A DNA stretch of 64,000 nt, from IMG/VR virus record IMGVR_UViG_3300042430_000857, positions 1-64,000 of that record, one strand, 5' to 3'. Of this stretch, positions 53,860 through 63,688 are shown one piece after another. The translations under genes and the position numbers were made by a program. The stretch comes from a virus. The notes beneath the pieces were generated by a model. The model saw only the letters and a list, made by a program, of their open reading frames with translations, did not search any database and was not told the origin of the DNA. The first letter of the stretch is position 1, and each line of letters starts with the position of its first letter.

Positions 53860-54533
53860 GTGCGTATGATGGACCCTACATAATAACCAATGGACTAAGT
53901 TTGTGTGTGGATGCTGCAAACATTAGAAGTTATCCAGGTACAGGTACAACTTGGACTGATCTGAGTGGTAATGGAAATAATTTAACTTTAACTAATTCAC
54001 CAACTTGGAACAGTTCTGGATATTTTTCAACAGGTTTAACTGGATACTTTACTGGTGATGGGAGTGCATCAATACCCACAGGAAATTCTCCTTATACTAT
54101 GATTTGTTGGGTAAGAGTTACTGGATCTTGGACAGATGGTAAAGGTATTATGTCCATTGGTGGATTTGATACAAATAATCAATCAAATGCATTAAGAACT
54201 TATACCAGTACTCTTGGATATTTGTCACATTATTGGTGGAATAATGATCTTGCAATTACAAATAATAATGCAGGATTGTCTGTGGGAACTTGGTTTATGG
54301 CAACAGCACAATTTGATGGGACCAATAGAAGAGTATGGGCAAATACTACTAATGTTGGTAGTGATACTCCAACTTCACATAATGTAACCTCAACTACAAT
54401 TCAAGTTGCAAAAACATATTCAACAGAATATCTTCAGGGAGATATTGCAACTGCGCTAATATATAATAGAGGATTGAGTTTTACAGAGATACAAACAAAC
54501 TTTACAGCCTTAAGATCACGTTATGGAATATGA
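53856..54533 (+). CDS. LamG-like surface protein 3 (short form)
   Basis: A 225-aa paralogue consisting of the LamG domain only: GPYIITNGLSLCVDAANIRSY, TWTDLSGNGNNLTLTN, YTMICWVRVTG, LIYNRGLSFTEIQTNFTALRSRYGI. It lacks the inserted CBM-like domain of its two neighbours and so may show the ancestral state. It overlaps the upstream gene by four bases (ATGA). The TGA stop lies inside the first copy of a promoter repeat. Confidence 0.78.
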   Translation: MSAYDGPYIITNGLSLCVDAANIRSYPGTGTTWTDLSGNGNNLTLTNSPTWNSSGYFSTGLTGYFTGDGSASIPTGNSPYTMICWVRVTGSWTDGKGIMSIGGFDTNNQSNALRTYTSTLGYLSHYWWNNDLAITNNNAGLSVGTWFMATAQFDGTNRRVWANTTNVGSDTPTSHNVTSTTIQVAKTYSTEYLQGDIATALIYNRGLSFTEIQTNFTALRSRYGI

Positions 54534-54565
54534 TAAATACATATGATAAATACATATGATAAATA
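54530..54565 (+). promoter_or_regulatory. Three tandem copies of the late promoter GATAAATA
   Basis: GATAAATA stands at 54532-54539, 54545-54552 and 54558-54565 as part of a 13-base tandem unit, ATATGATAAATAC. The third copy ends 17 bases before the ATG at 54583. The stop codon of the preceding gene is inside the first copy. Confidence 0.65.
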
Positions 54566-54582
54566 ATGCATTAGGATAAAGA

Positions 54583-55260
54583 ATGGCAAATTCAGACAAA
54601 AATATAGTAATTACTCCAAACATAGGACAAACTACTGATCCAACTATTGTGTTTAGTGGGGCTAATTCTACACTTGCTGCTCAAAATATTACACTTACAA
54701 CTCTTCCAGATAGTAATGGAACGTTAAGTTTTAGTGGAACAGCAGGTCAGTTATTGTCAATAACAAATAGTTTAACTGGTACTATATTTTCAGTCAATGA
54801 TGTATCTGGTATACCTATCATTGAAGTATTTGCCAATAGCACTATTAGAATGACACAATATGGCGGTAATGTAGAAATTTATGGTAATTTGATTACGCCT
54901 AATCTGAATGTAGTTCTTAATGATATATCAAATCAATTTGACAATGTAACTTCAGTGTTTTCGTTGAAAAATAATCAATCTAATGTAACAAATATTGTAA
55001 ATAGTAAAGATGTAAGTGTCACAGTAGGTGGGCAAACTTTGGCACCATATGTAACACAATTAACTTGGCCTTGGTTTGTAGACTATGATAGTTGGAGAGG
55101 ATTTAGAATTAAAAGTGATTCAGTTAGTAGTAATGTTATCATTTATAATTCGCCAGCAATTGGCGATCAATCATCTATAATTATTACTGATAATTCGTCA
55201 ACAATTCAAACACGCAGGTACCCGTTTGCCCCAGAAACAATCGCACTAGGAGATGAATAA
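54583..55260 (+). CDS. Structural/fibre protein
   Basis: A 225-aa protein with the motif LLSITNSLTGTIFSVNDVSG followed by IPIIEVFANSTIRM (residues 65-105). I know this signature from tail-fibre and structural proteins of environmental T4-like and T7-like phages. The N-terminus is a beta-repeat-type stretch; the rest (VTVGGQTLAPYV, WFVDYDSWRGFRI) is unassigned. It is the first gene after the triple GATAAATA and is two bases from the next gene. Probable fibre or baseplate periphery component. Confidence 0.65.
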   Translation: MANSDKNIVITPNIGQTTDPTIVFSGANSTLAAQNITLTTLPDSNGTLSFSGTAGQLLSITNSLTGTIFSVNDVSGIPIIEVFANSTIRMTQYGGNVEIYGNLITPNLNVVLNDISNQFDNVTSVFSLKNNQSNVTNIVNSKDVSVTVGGQTLAPYVTQLTWPWFVDYDSWRGFRIKSDSVSSNVIIYNSPAIGDQSSIIITDNSSTIQTRRYPFAPETIALGDE

Positions 55261-55262
55261 AA

Positions 55263-58142
55263 ATGGCAAAGAACGTTATAATTGAAAGATATACTTTTAC
55301 CCCAGGAACTCGTACAGTACAAGTTATCGGTAAAAATATTCGTAGAGAACAACTATTGTTGATCACTAATACCACTACCGATACAGTGATCTATAATTTT
55401 TCGGACCCAAGTCTAGGTGCTAGTAGTTATGTTAACGCGGTGGATTCAACCACTGGTTTAGAAACTACCACCATTGTGTTGGCGTATAACACCACGGCTA
55501 TGAACAGTACTGATAAAATTTCTGTCATGGTTGAAGAAAGTTACTACGAAGTTAAACCCAACGAAACTCTTAGAGATCCTGTAGACAAGTTACGAGTCAG
55601 TACACCTCAAGCCTTGATTGATACCGACTTTGAATATGGTATTCAACCAACTAAATGGGAAAGTCAAACTCTTGTAAACAATCGTCCATCATCATTCTAT
55701 GATTCCAGTCAGGGTATCAGCAACGTGGCCAGCGTACCCACATATCGTGGCGCTTCAGGTTCTTATACCATGACCAACGTGACTGCCAGTACCACCACAG
55801 TCACAGTGACTATCAATAACACCACTGGTATTACTGTAGGCAGACCCATATTCATACAAGGTACGCTAGATACTGCTAATGCTGACGGATATTGGATAGT
55901 AGAAAGTGTAACAACCAACACTAGCTTTACCTATAGCGCAGTCACAAGTCCGGCCGCAGCTTTGTTTGATGCTACTAAAACTTATTTGTTTATTGCAGAC
56001 TTTTTCACAGGTGCTGCTATTCCTGCTGCTACTAATTCTATTGTGTTGAATGGTACTATAGGCACAGTAACCACCACCAATCCACATGGACTACGAGTAG
56101 GCAGTGGTATTTTCATAATAGGTACTACAGGTGCTACTGGTAGACTAAACTCCAGTTGGACTGTGGCCACCACACCCACTGCAAACACATTTACTTTTGC
56201 TTGTACAGCTACCGGAACAATTACAGCAGTGCTCAACGCTTCACTTTATACTAGAACTCTGGGTTATATAGAACACAGACCTTTTGATGGAGGAGTACAA
56301 AGTAGTAATCAACTTCCATATCACGGCGGTCAAGTTATACGTCAGTCACGCCGACAGTTTCGCTATCAGTCTGGTAAAGCCATACAGTTCAGTACTGGAA
56401 CTATTCTGAAACCAAATCTGACAATAAACAACATAACCAGTTCTGGCGCTACAGTAACAGTAACCACTCGTCTGAGTCATGGTCTAGGAGTTGGTGCTAC
56501 AGTGATTATCACTGGAGCCGATCAAACTGCTTACAATGGAACATTTACTGTAACTGCGGTTACAAATTTTTATGTTTTTACATTTACAGCGTTAAGTACT
56601 CCGTCAGCAACACCTGCCACTGGTAACAATATTACTGTGGCTCCAAATTCTTGGTATGGAGGTCCAATTCGTGTAGGCATGTTTGACAGTCAGAATGGAG
56701 CATTTTTTGAATTTGATGGACAAACTCTGTGGGTAGTACGACGCAGTAGTACTCTGCAAACATCTGGAACATCATCAGTGACTCAAGACAGTCCCACTGT
56801 TACAGGCACTTCAACTAAGTTTTCTAGTGAATTTAAGCCAGGCGATTTTATTGTAATACGTGGACAAAGCTACATTATACAACATATAGCATCAGATACC
56901 AGTATGACTATTTACCCAGAATATCGTGGTGCTACAGCTATTAACTGTGTAATCAGTAGAACGGTAGACACACGTTTTGCACAGACCAACTGGAACATTG
57001 ATCGCTGTGATGGAACAGGGGCCAGTCTTTACAACATTAACTTGGCTCGTATTCAGATGCTTTACATGGATTACAGCTGGTATGGTGCTGGTTCTGTGAG
57101 ATTTGGATTTAAAAATAATCGTGGCGAAGTGATTTACTGTCATCGTATAATCAACAATAACCTCAACACAGAAGCCTATTTCCGGTCGGGTAACTTGCCG
57201 GCCAGATACGAAACCAGTAGTTTGCCTTATTACACATATTTGACAGCAACCTTGACATCTGGTATTACGGCAAGCATGAGTGTGGCTGATACTACATTTT
57301 TTGCACCATCGGGAGTGTTGGCAGTCATTGCATCAGCCACAACTGGTGCTATAGAGTACATATCCTATACTGGTAAAACAGCAACTACATTTACTGGTCT
57401 AACGAGAAATGTCATCAATCTAACTGGTCCTGGTGGTCTTACTGGTGGGGGTGGAACAGGAGTTGCCACTACATTTACATTCAGTGCAACAGCGCCTGTC
57501 AAAGTAGAACAATACAGTCCGCAAGTTGCGCCTGCGATCAATCACTGGGGTAGTTCAGTAATTATGGATGGTGGGTTTGACGATGACAAGCAATTTGAAT
57601 TCGTGGCAGGTATGCGAAATGCCATTACCAACATTGGCGCAGGTGTCACACAACCACTAATCAGTCTACGTGTATCGCCTAGCGTAGACTCTGGTCTTGT
57701 TGGTACCATGGGCATACGCGAACTTCAAAATCGTATGCAGTTGGTGTTAAAACAATGCGGGGTTTATAGTACAGGTGCTAGTGTGTCGTTGTTGATTACG
57801 GGTCGTCTTAATGGTCGTCTTAGTGCTGGAACATTTCAAAACTTAGGTGGATCTAGTTTGAGTCAGATTGCATTTCATGCTAGTGGACAGACTATATCAG
57901 GTGGCGAAGACATTTTTGGATTCTTTACCAATACTCCGGGTGTAACTACTACAGCTTTGGATGGAGTTAGAGACTTGGGAACTAGTATTCTAGGCGGTGG
58001 TCTAAACAACAACGTGCCCACAGCCGACCAGGGTAAGTATCCAGATGGACCAGATGTGTTGACATTGTGTGCTACTAATATTACAGCAGTTGCAACTAAC
58101 TCAGTCAATGCTCGTTTAGGTTGGACAGAAAGTCAGGCTTAA
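55263..58142 (+). CDS. Large virion structural protein, cyanophage-type
   Basis: A 959-aa protein with a characteristic beginning: IIERYTFTPGTRTVQV, REQLLLITNTTTDTVIYNFSDP, STDKISVMVEESYYEVKPNETLRDPVDKLRVSTPQALIDTDFEYGIQPTKWESQ. A near-constant order like this is seen in structural proteins of T4-like cyanophages. It is followed by Thr/Val/Ser-rich beta domains with repeated YT(M/V)TNVTASTT-type strands (residues 165-240, 265-330, 390-470), a FVIRGQSYIIQ domain and a C-terminal beta-sandwich-like region ending in LGWTESQA. Exact location in the virion is unknown. Base composition looks richer in C than that of its neighbours. Confidence 0.75.
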   Translation: MAKNVIIERYTFTPGTRTVQVIGKNIRREQLLLITNTTTDTVIYNFSDPSLGASSYVNAVDSTTGLETTTIVLAYNTTAMNSTDKISVMVEESYYEVKPNETLRDPVDKLRVSTPQALIDTDFEYGIQPTKWESQTLVNNRPSSFYDSSQGISNVASVPTYRGASGSYTMTNVTASTTTVTVTINNTTGITVGRPIFIQGTLDTANADGYWIVESVTTNTSFTYSAVTSPAAALFDATKTYLFIADFFTGAAIPAATNSIVLNGTIGTVTTTNPHGLRVGSGIFIIGTTGATGRLNSSWTVATTPTANTFTFACTATGTITAVLNASLYTRTLGYIEHRPFDGGVQSSNQLPYHGGQVIRQSRRQFRYQSGKAIQFSTGTILKPNLTINNITSSGATVTVTTRLSHGLGVGATVIITGADQTAYNGTFTVTAVTNFYVFTFTALSTPSATPATGNNITVAPNSWYGGPIRVGMFDSQNGAFFEFDGQTLWVVRRSSTLQTSGTSSVTQDSPTVTGTSTKFSSEFKPGDFIVIRGQSYIIQHIASDTSMTIYPEYRGATAINCVISRTVDTRFAQTNWNIDRCDGTGASLYNINLARIQMLYMDYSWYGAGSVRFGFKNNRGEVIYCHRIINNNLNTEAYFRSGNLPARYETSSLPYYTYLTATLTSGITASMSVADTTFFAPSGVLAVIASATTGAIEYISYTGKTATTFTGLTRNVINLTGPGGLTGGGGTGVATTFTFSATAPVKVEQYSPQVAPAINHWGSSVIMDGGFDDDKQFEFVAGMRNAITNIGAGVTQPLISLRVSPSVDSGLVGTMGIRELQNRMQLVLKQCGVYSTGASVSLLITGRLNGRLSAGTFQNLGGSSLSQIAFHASGQTISGGEDIFGFFTNTPGVTTTALDGVRDLGTSILGGGLNNNVPTADQGKYPDGPDVLTLCATNITAVATNSVNARLGWTESQA

Positions 58143-58154
58143 GGATACAGAACA

Positions 58155-58754
58155 ATGAGCAGCAGACCGTATATTGTAAATCGTACTGCAAACACCCAGC
58201 CTGTTAGTCAACAGCTGGGTGATGAATGGTTTGATGCCAGTACAAATACATTGTACAAGCAAGTGGCTGTGGGCGGCACCACTGTGACTTCATCACAAGT
58301 TTTGATGAATATTAACAATGTGGTCCAGACCACTGGAGAGATTCGTTCTACTAATAATATAATTGCTTTTTACTCTTCAGATCGTAAATTTAAAGAGAAC
58401 ATTCAAGATATTCCCGATGCTCTTAATAAAGTATCAGCGATTGGTGGTAAAACATTTGACTGGACTGATGATTATGTTGCACAACGCGGAGGTGAGGACG
58501 GTTATTTTGTTCAAAAGTCAGACTTTGGTGTTATAGCACAAGATGTACAGTCAGTGTTTCCACAAGCCGTTCGTACTCGTGAAGATGGTACATTAGCAGT
58601 TGATTATGAAAAATTAGTAGCATTGTCATTTGCATCAATTGTTGAACTCAAGACAGAAATTGATGAACTTAAGAGTAAAAATGTTAAAAGTACTACTATG
58701 ATTGGTTTAATAATGAATTTATTAAAGAATTTGAAGTGCAAATTTCTGAAATAA
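58155..58754 (+). CDS. Small S74 chaperone-bearing fibre protein
   Basis: A 199-aa protein. Residues 1-50 contain a GDEWFDASTNTLYKQVA segment found in many phage fibres. Residues 71-165 are an S74 endosialidase-chaperone domain: S75 in SSDRKFKENI with K80, DFGVIAQDVQSVFPQAV, VDYEKLVALSFASIVEL, then a coiled-coil tail. Ser-Lys spacing of five residues matches the domain in the 1167-aa fibre. Very little fibre is present before the chaperone. It could be a short fibre tip, or a chaperone acting for neighbours. It lies 12 bases after the structural gene. Confidence 0.85.
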   Translation: MSSRPYIVNRTANTQPVSQQLGDEWFDASTNTLYKQVAVGGTTVTSSQVLMNINNVVQTTGEIRSTNNIIAFYSSDRKFKENIQDIPDALNKVSAIGGKTFDWTDDYVAQRGGEDGYFVQKSDFGVIAQDVQSVFPQAVRTREDGTLAVDYEKLVALSFASIVELKTEIDELKSKNVKSTTMIGLIMNLLKNLKCKFLK

Positions 58755-58781
58755 ATTCTAATTAGATAAGGATACAGAAGC

Positions 58782-60974
58782 GTGACATTACCAACTACTG
58801 GTGCATTATCATTAAATGATATACAAACTGAATTTGGTGGAACTAACCCAATCAGTTTAAGCGAATACTATGCCGGAGGAGGTTTAGTAGCTACTGGCAT
58901 ATCTGGAACTAATGGCGCAGTACCAAGCTCTGGCGCAATTAGTATCTCTAATTTTTATGGTACTAATGCCGGTATTCTTGGGCAAACTTTTGCAAATCTA
59001 ACTAATTTTTCAACAAACTTCACAGTATCAGATGTTACATCAAATATTAATAATACGGCTTGGAATGGATCTATATTTTTAGCTTTGAGTTTTTCAGCAC
59101 CAAATTGGACTATTCGTTCATCATCGGATGGAGTTAATTGGAATACGGTTTCAAGTAATCTAAATGAATTACCTAATATTAACAGTTTACTCGCCCGCAC
59201 CTTGCAACAACGACTTTACTTTGCTAATGGTAGATGGGTTATTACATCACCTTTAACACCATTATATTTCTATTCTTCAAATAATGGTGTAACATGGACC
59301 TCAGGCACTTTGGCAGCAGTATTTGGCGCGTTCGGACCAAACAATATACAGATGGCATATTCTTCTAGCTTAACCCGTTGGTGTGTTGTTGCATATGGCG
59401 GCGCTGCAGCGTATTCCACTGATGGTATTACGTGGACAAGTTCATCAGCGTCATATGCTGCACAAGTTGCTTTAGCTCCAAATAATGGTGGAACTAAGAT
59501 TGGCGGTTGGGGATGTGTTTGGAATGGAAGTCGTTTTATAAGCTTTGGCTACTCTTCAAACGGTTCTGGTAGTTTTTATCAAATGATAGCAATTACATCT
59601 GATGACGGTATTACTTGGGCGTATAGGTCTGGATGTGCTACTGCTTATGGAACAGCCGACTTTGGGACCCCAAGTGGTCCAGCTTCAATAACATATGACA
59701 ATATAACCTTTTGCAGAACACCTGGATACCCAACTGTTTACACATCTGATGGAATCAATTATACAAAAATGTCTACTAGTGCTATTGGGGGACAGTTTGA
59801 TATATTAAAATTGGGATCAACTTACGTAGCTGTTTCGCAACAGCGAATTGCAACATCAACAGATTTAGTTAATTGGACAACCAGAGTAACTTTTTCTACT
59901 ACTCAGTCACCAGCACAACTTTCTAGATCATCAAGTCAGATATCATATACTGGTTCTATCGGACTATACTATAGATCAACAGATGGGACCACATTTCCAA
60001 TTGGGTCACTTGGAAATTTAGCCATGACCGTATCTGGTATTATAAGAAATTCATCGACGGGATTGACAGTTGTTGTTGGAAATAATGGTACTTGTGCCAC
60101 ATCAACAAACAATGGAAGTACATGGACTTCACAACCTGGTTTAGCAGCAATTGCTGTAACCAACACCACTTCTTTGGCAAGTCTTAAATCTATTAATTAT
60201 AATGGAATAAATTATGTTGCAACTGGTCTGGAGGGATCAGGCGAAACTTGTTTTGCTTGTTATTCTCCTGATGGAATTACATGGACTCGTTCAAACAGTT
60301 TTACTTCCGTTACCAGTTTCCTCTCGTCATCTACTACTAATTTGGTGTGGAATGGAACAACATTTTTAGTTGGCGAATCGCGCGGCTCCAGCCCTAGAGT
60401 CGTTCGTTCAACCAATGGTATTACTTGGACATTCTCATCTCCTGGATTTCCTAGTTTCCAAGCAAACTTTGCCAACGGGCATGCATTAGCATGGAGTCCC
60501 ACATTAGGCTTATTTATTCTTACTAATGGACTAAGTTCATCTAGCAGAGCGTTAAGTACATCACCTGATGGTATTACTTGGACAAATCGGTCTACTGCAT
60601 TCAACGCAGCCTACTCATCGTCAACAATGACCCCGAACTCTATTGCTGTAAGCACGAACAGTTCTCTGATAGTGGTAGTCGGTTCCGAAGGTAGTTGTGT
60701 TTCGTCAATTGATGGAATTTCTTGGACAGCGCGGCCTGGTCTTGCAGCGGTAACTACACAAAACATAACCACAATTGGTTGGACTGGATCTTTTTTTATT
60801 GCTAGCGGATTACTTGGCACGTGCGCTACATCAACAGACGCAGTTACATGGGTTTTAAGACCTAACTTCACTACAGCTTTTGGATCATCTCAATATCCTA
60901 TATATTCATATTACAACGGATTTCAATTTTTTATTTTGGGATCTGGTGCAAATATTGTTAGATCACCCTCTTGA
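58782..60974 (+). CDS. Fibre protein with Asp-box (sialidase-like) propeller repeats
   Basis: A 730-aa protein from a GTG start; AAGGATACAG precedes it. Residues 1-25 (ALSLNDIQTEFGG) and NPISLSEYYAGG are the standard beginning of cyanophage fibre proteins, followed by a Gly-rich connector. From residue 85 to the end are degenerate repeats with Asp-box motifs: [50 protein letters not shown]. These predict two beta-propellers. No catalytic sialidase residues are obvious, so glycan binding is more likely than cleavage. The repeats resemble those in the 1167-aa fibre. Confidence 0.75.
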   Translation: MTLPTTGALSLNDIQTEFGGTNPISLSEYYAGGGLVATGISGTNGAVPSSGAISISNFYGTNAGILGQTFANLTNFSTNFTVSDVTSNINNTAWNGSIFLALSFSAPNWTIRSSSDGVNWNTVSSNLNELPNINSLLARTLQQRLYFANGRWVITSPLTPLYFYSSNNGVTWTSGTLAAVFGAFGPNNIQMAYSSSLTRWCVVAYGGAAAYSTDGITWTSSSASYAAQVALAPNNGGTKIGGWGCVWNGSRFISFGYSSNGSGSFYQMIAITSDDGITWAYRSGCATAYGTADFGTPSGPASITYDNITFCRTPGYPTVYTSDGINYTKMSTSAIGGQFDILKLGSTYVAVSQQRIATSTDLVNWTTRVTFSTTQSPAQLSRSSSQISYTGSIGLYYRSTDGTTFPIGSLGNLAMTVSGIIRNSSTGLTVVVGNNGTCATSTNNGSTWTSQPGLAAIAVTNTTSLASLKSINYNGINYVATGLEGSGETCFACYSPDGITWTRSNSFTSVTSFLSSSTTNLVWNGTTFLVGESRGSSPRVVRSTNGITWTFSSPGFPSFQANFANGHALAWSPTLGLFILTNGLSSSSRALSTSPDGITWTNRSTAFNAAYSSSTMTPNSIAVSTNSSLIVVVGSEGSCVSSIDGISWTARPGLAAVTTQNITTIGWTGSFFIASGLLGTCATSTDAVTWVLRPNFTTAFGSSQYPIYSYYNGFQFFILGSGANIVRSPS

Positions 60975-60987
60975 AAAGGAAATTAAA

Positions 60988-61227
60988 ATGAAAATTAAAC
61001 AAATACATTCAATGTTTTGGGCCAACCCTGAACATACTGCAGTTGGATTGAATGCAGATACAGATGAAGAAAATAATCTGATTATTGGAACTCCATATGA
61101 TGGAACCTCAATTATTTGGGAAGCAGTACAAGCGTATCCAGTAGATCAAATTTTTGAACATACAGAACTGTGGAAATTGAATGGAATTTTGGATACTGAT
61201 GAACCTATAAATCCGCCCGCCTCATAG
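60988..61227 (+). CDS. Small conserved-looking protein downstream of the fibre cluster
   Basis: A 79-aa protein from the ATG at 60988, chosen because AAAAGGA lies at a good distance upstream; a longer reading would overlap the preceding gene. Sequence features: HSMFWANPEHTAVGLNADTDEENNLIIGTPYDGTSIIWEAV. Short proteins with this pattern follow fibre genes in other phages. An assembly role is possible, but unproven. Confidence 0.65.
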   Translation: MKIKQIHSMFWANPEHTAVGLNADTDEENNLIIGTPYDGTSIIWEAVQAYPVDQIFEHTELWKLNGILDTDEPINPPAS

Positions 61228-61299
61228 CGTCACATATTTTTATAAATCAATCATCTAAATTTTAATTTTCTGTCACTAAGTTTCATATTAAATATATGT

Positions 61300-62196
61300 A
61301 TGAAACCTATCGGCGGAACAGAATTACTTTACAATAACTTAATTAAATATACAGGAACAGATTGGTCTGATCAGATCAATTTGATTGTTTCTGTTTGTTA
61401 TGAAGGTCTAATAGATCCAAATCGTGCAAACATTGTTTGGCAACATCTATCATACGATCAACAAAATATTATCGGTATGTTATATAAAAATTTTACCGAT
61501 AATATAGATAAATTTGTTTATGTATCTGAATGGCAAAAAAATCAATTTCAAAATAGATTTCCAGTAGATGAATCTAAAAATCTAGTTATCAGAAATGCCA
61601 TTGAAGATATTGAATTTAAATATAAACCAACTGATAAAATAAGATTGATTTATACCAGTATGCCTAATCGTGGATTAGAAGTATTACTAGACGCTTTTCA
61701 ACTACTCAACAGATCGGATGTTGAATTGACAGTCTATTCATCCAATATTATCTATGGTAAAGGATATGCCACTAATTCACATATAGAACAATTGTTTCAT
61801 CGTTGTCGTACAATGAAAAATGTTATCTATAAAGGTTTTGGTATGAATCAGGCAGTTAGATATGCACTTCAACAATCTCATATATTAGCCTATCCAAGTA
61901 TATATGAAGAAACAAGTTGTTTATCCGCTATTGAAGCCGGCGCAGCTGGTTGTCGTATAGTAACAACTAATTATGGGGCATTATCCGAAACGTGTGATGA
62001 CTATGCCACATATGTAGACTATAGTGATGATAGACAAGAACTCACACACAATTATTCTCAAGCTCTAAATGACGCTATAAATAATTATTCCAGTGAAGGT
62101 CTATTAGAACAAAGTGATTGGTTCAATCTAAGATATTCATGGAATATTCGTAAAACAGAATGGAATAAATTTTTTGGTGAATTATGCGTAAAGTAA
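61300..62196 (+). CDS. Glycosyltransferase, GT4-like (GT-B fold)
   Basis: A 298-aa protein. GGTELLYNN at the very N-terminus is the acceptor-side loop of GT4 enzymes, NIVWQHLSYDQQ and FVYVSEWQKNQF follow, and the C-terminal donor domain has IYTSMPNRGLEVLLDAF, GFGMNQAVRYALQQSHILAYPSIYEETSCLSAIEAGAAGC (EX7E motif: E-E-T...E). The beginning is abrupt: GT4 enzymes normally have about 10 further residues (a first beta strand) before this loop. No ribosome site precedes the ATG. The frame is open upstream to 61246, with CTG at 61270 as a possible start. Sugar and acceptor cannot be told from sequence. Confidence 0.85.
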   Translation: MKPIGGTELLYNNLIKYTGTDWSDQINLIVSVCYEGLIDPNRANIVWQHLSYDQQNIIGMLYKNFTDNIDKFVYVSEWQKNQFQNRFPVDESKNLVIRNAIEDIEFKYKPTDKIRLIYTSMPNRGLEVLLDAFQLLNRSDVELTVYSSNIIYGKGYATNSHIEQLFHRCRTMKNVIYKGFGMNQAVRYALQQSHILAYPSIYEETSCLSAIEAGAAGCRIVTTNYGALSETCDDYATYVDYSDDRQELTHNYSQALNDAINNYSSEGLLEQSDWFNLRYSWNIRKTEWNKFFGELCVK

Positions 62197-62891
62197 TGAT
62201 TGGCACACCATGTTATGATGGTAGAATTGATGTTTGGTATGTCAATGCTTTAATGAACACTATTAAAATGGCTATTAAACGTGATATTGAAATTATACCT
62301 ATGTGGGTAAGTTTTGATGCATTACTTCAACGTGCACGTAATGATACTATTCATGTTGCCTTAGAATCTAATGTAGATGATTTAGTTTGGATTGATAGTG
62401 ACATTGAATGGCAACCAGAACAATTTTTCAAACTATTAGATTATCCAGTTGATGTAGTAGGTGGTACCTATCGCAAAAAAGGTGATAAAGAAGAATATGT
62501 TGTTAGACAATTACAGAAGAAACCACGAGATCCAATAACTAAATTAATTGAAGTTGATGGTCTTGGTACTGGGTTTGTAAAATTTAGTAAAGTTGCCATG
62601 CAACATTTATGGGACGTAAGTAAATCATATATGGATCCAAAAGACGACAAAGAACGTAGAATGATATTTGATGTTGTGATTCAAAATGTCGCCGGTGTAG
62701 ATCAAATGATTAGTGAAGATATTCATGCATTTAATAAACTTAAAGATGGTGGATTTAAAATTTGGTTAGATCAAGAAATCACTTGTAATCATATTGGTCC
62801 ATATAAGTTTACAGGTGACTTTGAAAAATGGTATAATAAAACAGTTCACATTACTAAACCAATCTTACCAGTAATGAAAAAACAATTATGA
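62184..62891 (+). CDS. Glycosyltransferase, GT-A fold (Anp1/GT2-like)
   Basis: A 235-aa protein with an N-terminal nucleotide-sugar strand (KVMIGTPCYDGRID), the LLQRARNDTIHVAL helix, and a DXD-like metal motif in VWIDSDIEWQPEQF (about residues 72-85). GGTYRKKG and DGLGTGFVKFSKVAM complete the pattern. The later GVDQMISEDIHAFNKLKDGGFKIWLDQEITCNHIG segment carries the usual ED catalytic pair. It overlaps the GT4 gene by 13 bases. Cyanophages encode close look-alikes. The acceptor could be a virion fibre or DNA. Confidence 0.82.
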   Translation: MRKVMIGTPCYDGRIDVWYVNALMNTIKMAIKRDIEIIPMWVSFDALLQRARNDTIHVALESNVDDLVWIDSDIEWQPEQFFKLLDYPVDVVGGTYRKKGDKEEYVVRQLQKKPRDPITKLIEVDGLGTGFVKFSKVAMQHLWDVSKSYMDPKDDKERRMIFDVVIQNVAGVDQMISEDIHAFNKLKDGGFKIWLDQEITCNHIGPYKFTGDFEKWYNKTVHITKPILPVMKKQL

Positions 62892-63688
62892 ATAAACAAT
62901 TTATTATGATGTCCGGAATTCCCAGATCAGGAAGTTCTGTTCTAGGATCGTTATTAAATCAACATCCATTAATTCATTCCAGTACTACTAGTCCAGTTAT
63001 TGATTTAATAGAAATCATTGACAATAATTGGAATAATATTTCAGCTGCATATGTCAACAGACATCCAGATCAATACGGAAATATTATAAATGGTATGATC
63101 GCAGGTGCCTATCATCATATAGACAAACCTGTTATCATTGATAAAAATAGATTATGGCCTAGACACGGTAAGTTAATGATTAATGCATTAGGATCAAAAC
63201 CAAAAATCATCTGTACGGCTAGAAGTATACCAGAAATTCTATCATCTTACATCTTGTTGATTAATAAAAATTCAGATAAAATTACATTTGTAGATCAAGA
63301 TTTAATTGACAATAATTTAGCAATCAATAACAAAAATCGTTGTCGTATATTGTGGGAAAAATATATCAATCATCCATATACAAGTTTCAGAATGGGATAC
63401 AATTCATTTGACATTGATATGTGTATTGTTGAATATAATGATATTGTTAATAACAGTCAATATACAATGAATAGAATTTGTGAATTTATTGGTATAGAAA
63501 CATATCAAGTTGATATTAATAATATGCAATCAATGTTAGAAAATGATGATTATCATGGTGGTTTAAATGGATTACATGATGTCAGATCAGTAATGGAACG
63601 AGTGAGTCCAGAACCAGAATTAGTCATTGGTAAAGAATTGACAAAATTATATACAGATATGAAATTGGATTTTTGGAATAAATCATGA
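62888..63688 (+). CDS. Sulfotransferase family protein
   Basis: A 266-aa protein with the 5'-phosphosulfate binding loop of PAPS-dependent sulfotransferases near the N-terminus (MMSGIPRSGSSVLGSLLNQHP, residues 7-27) and a 3'-phosphate binding segment ICTARSIPEILSSYI (about residues 108-122). The remainder fits the family length. It overlaps both neighbours by four bases (ATGA junctions), so it is co-translated with the glycosyltransferases. It may add sulfate to a sugar or tyrosine; the acceptor is unknown. Confidence 0.85.
   Translation: MNKQFIMMSGIPRSGSSVLGSLLNQHPLIHSSTTSPVIDLIEIIDNNWNNISAAYVNRHPDQYGNIINGMIAGAYHHIDKPVIIDKNRLWPRHGKLMINALGSKPKIICTARSIPEILSSYILLINKNSDKITFVDQDLIDNNLAINNKNRCRILWEKYINHPYTSFRMGYNSFDIDMCIVEYNDIVNNSQYTMNRICEFIGIETYQVDINNMQSMLENDDYHGGLNGLHDVRSVMERVSPEPELVIGKELTKLYTDMKLDFWNKS

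Noticed and set aside
60880-60987. A longer N-terminus for the 79-aa protein, overlapping the Asp-box fibre gene
   Set aside because: The added residues are hydrophobic shadow sequence of the fibre gene, and a clear ribosome site stands before the ATG at 60988.
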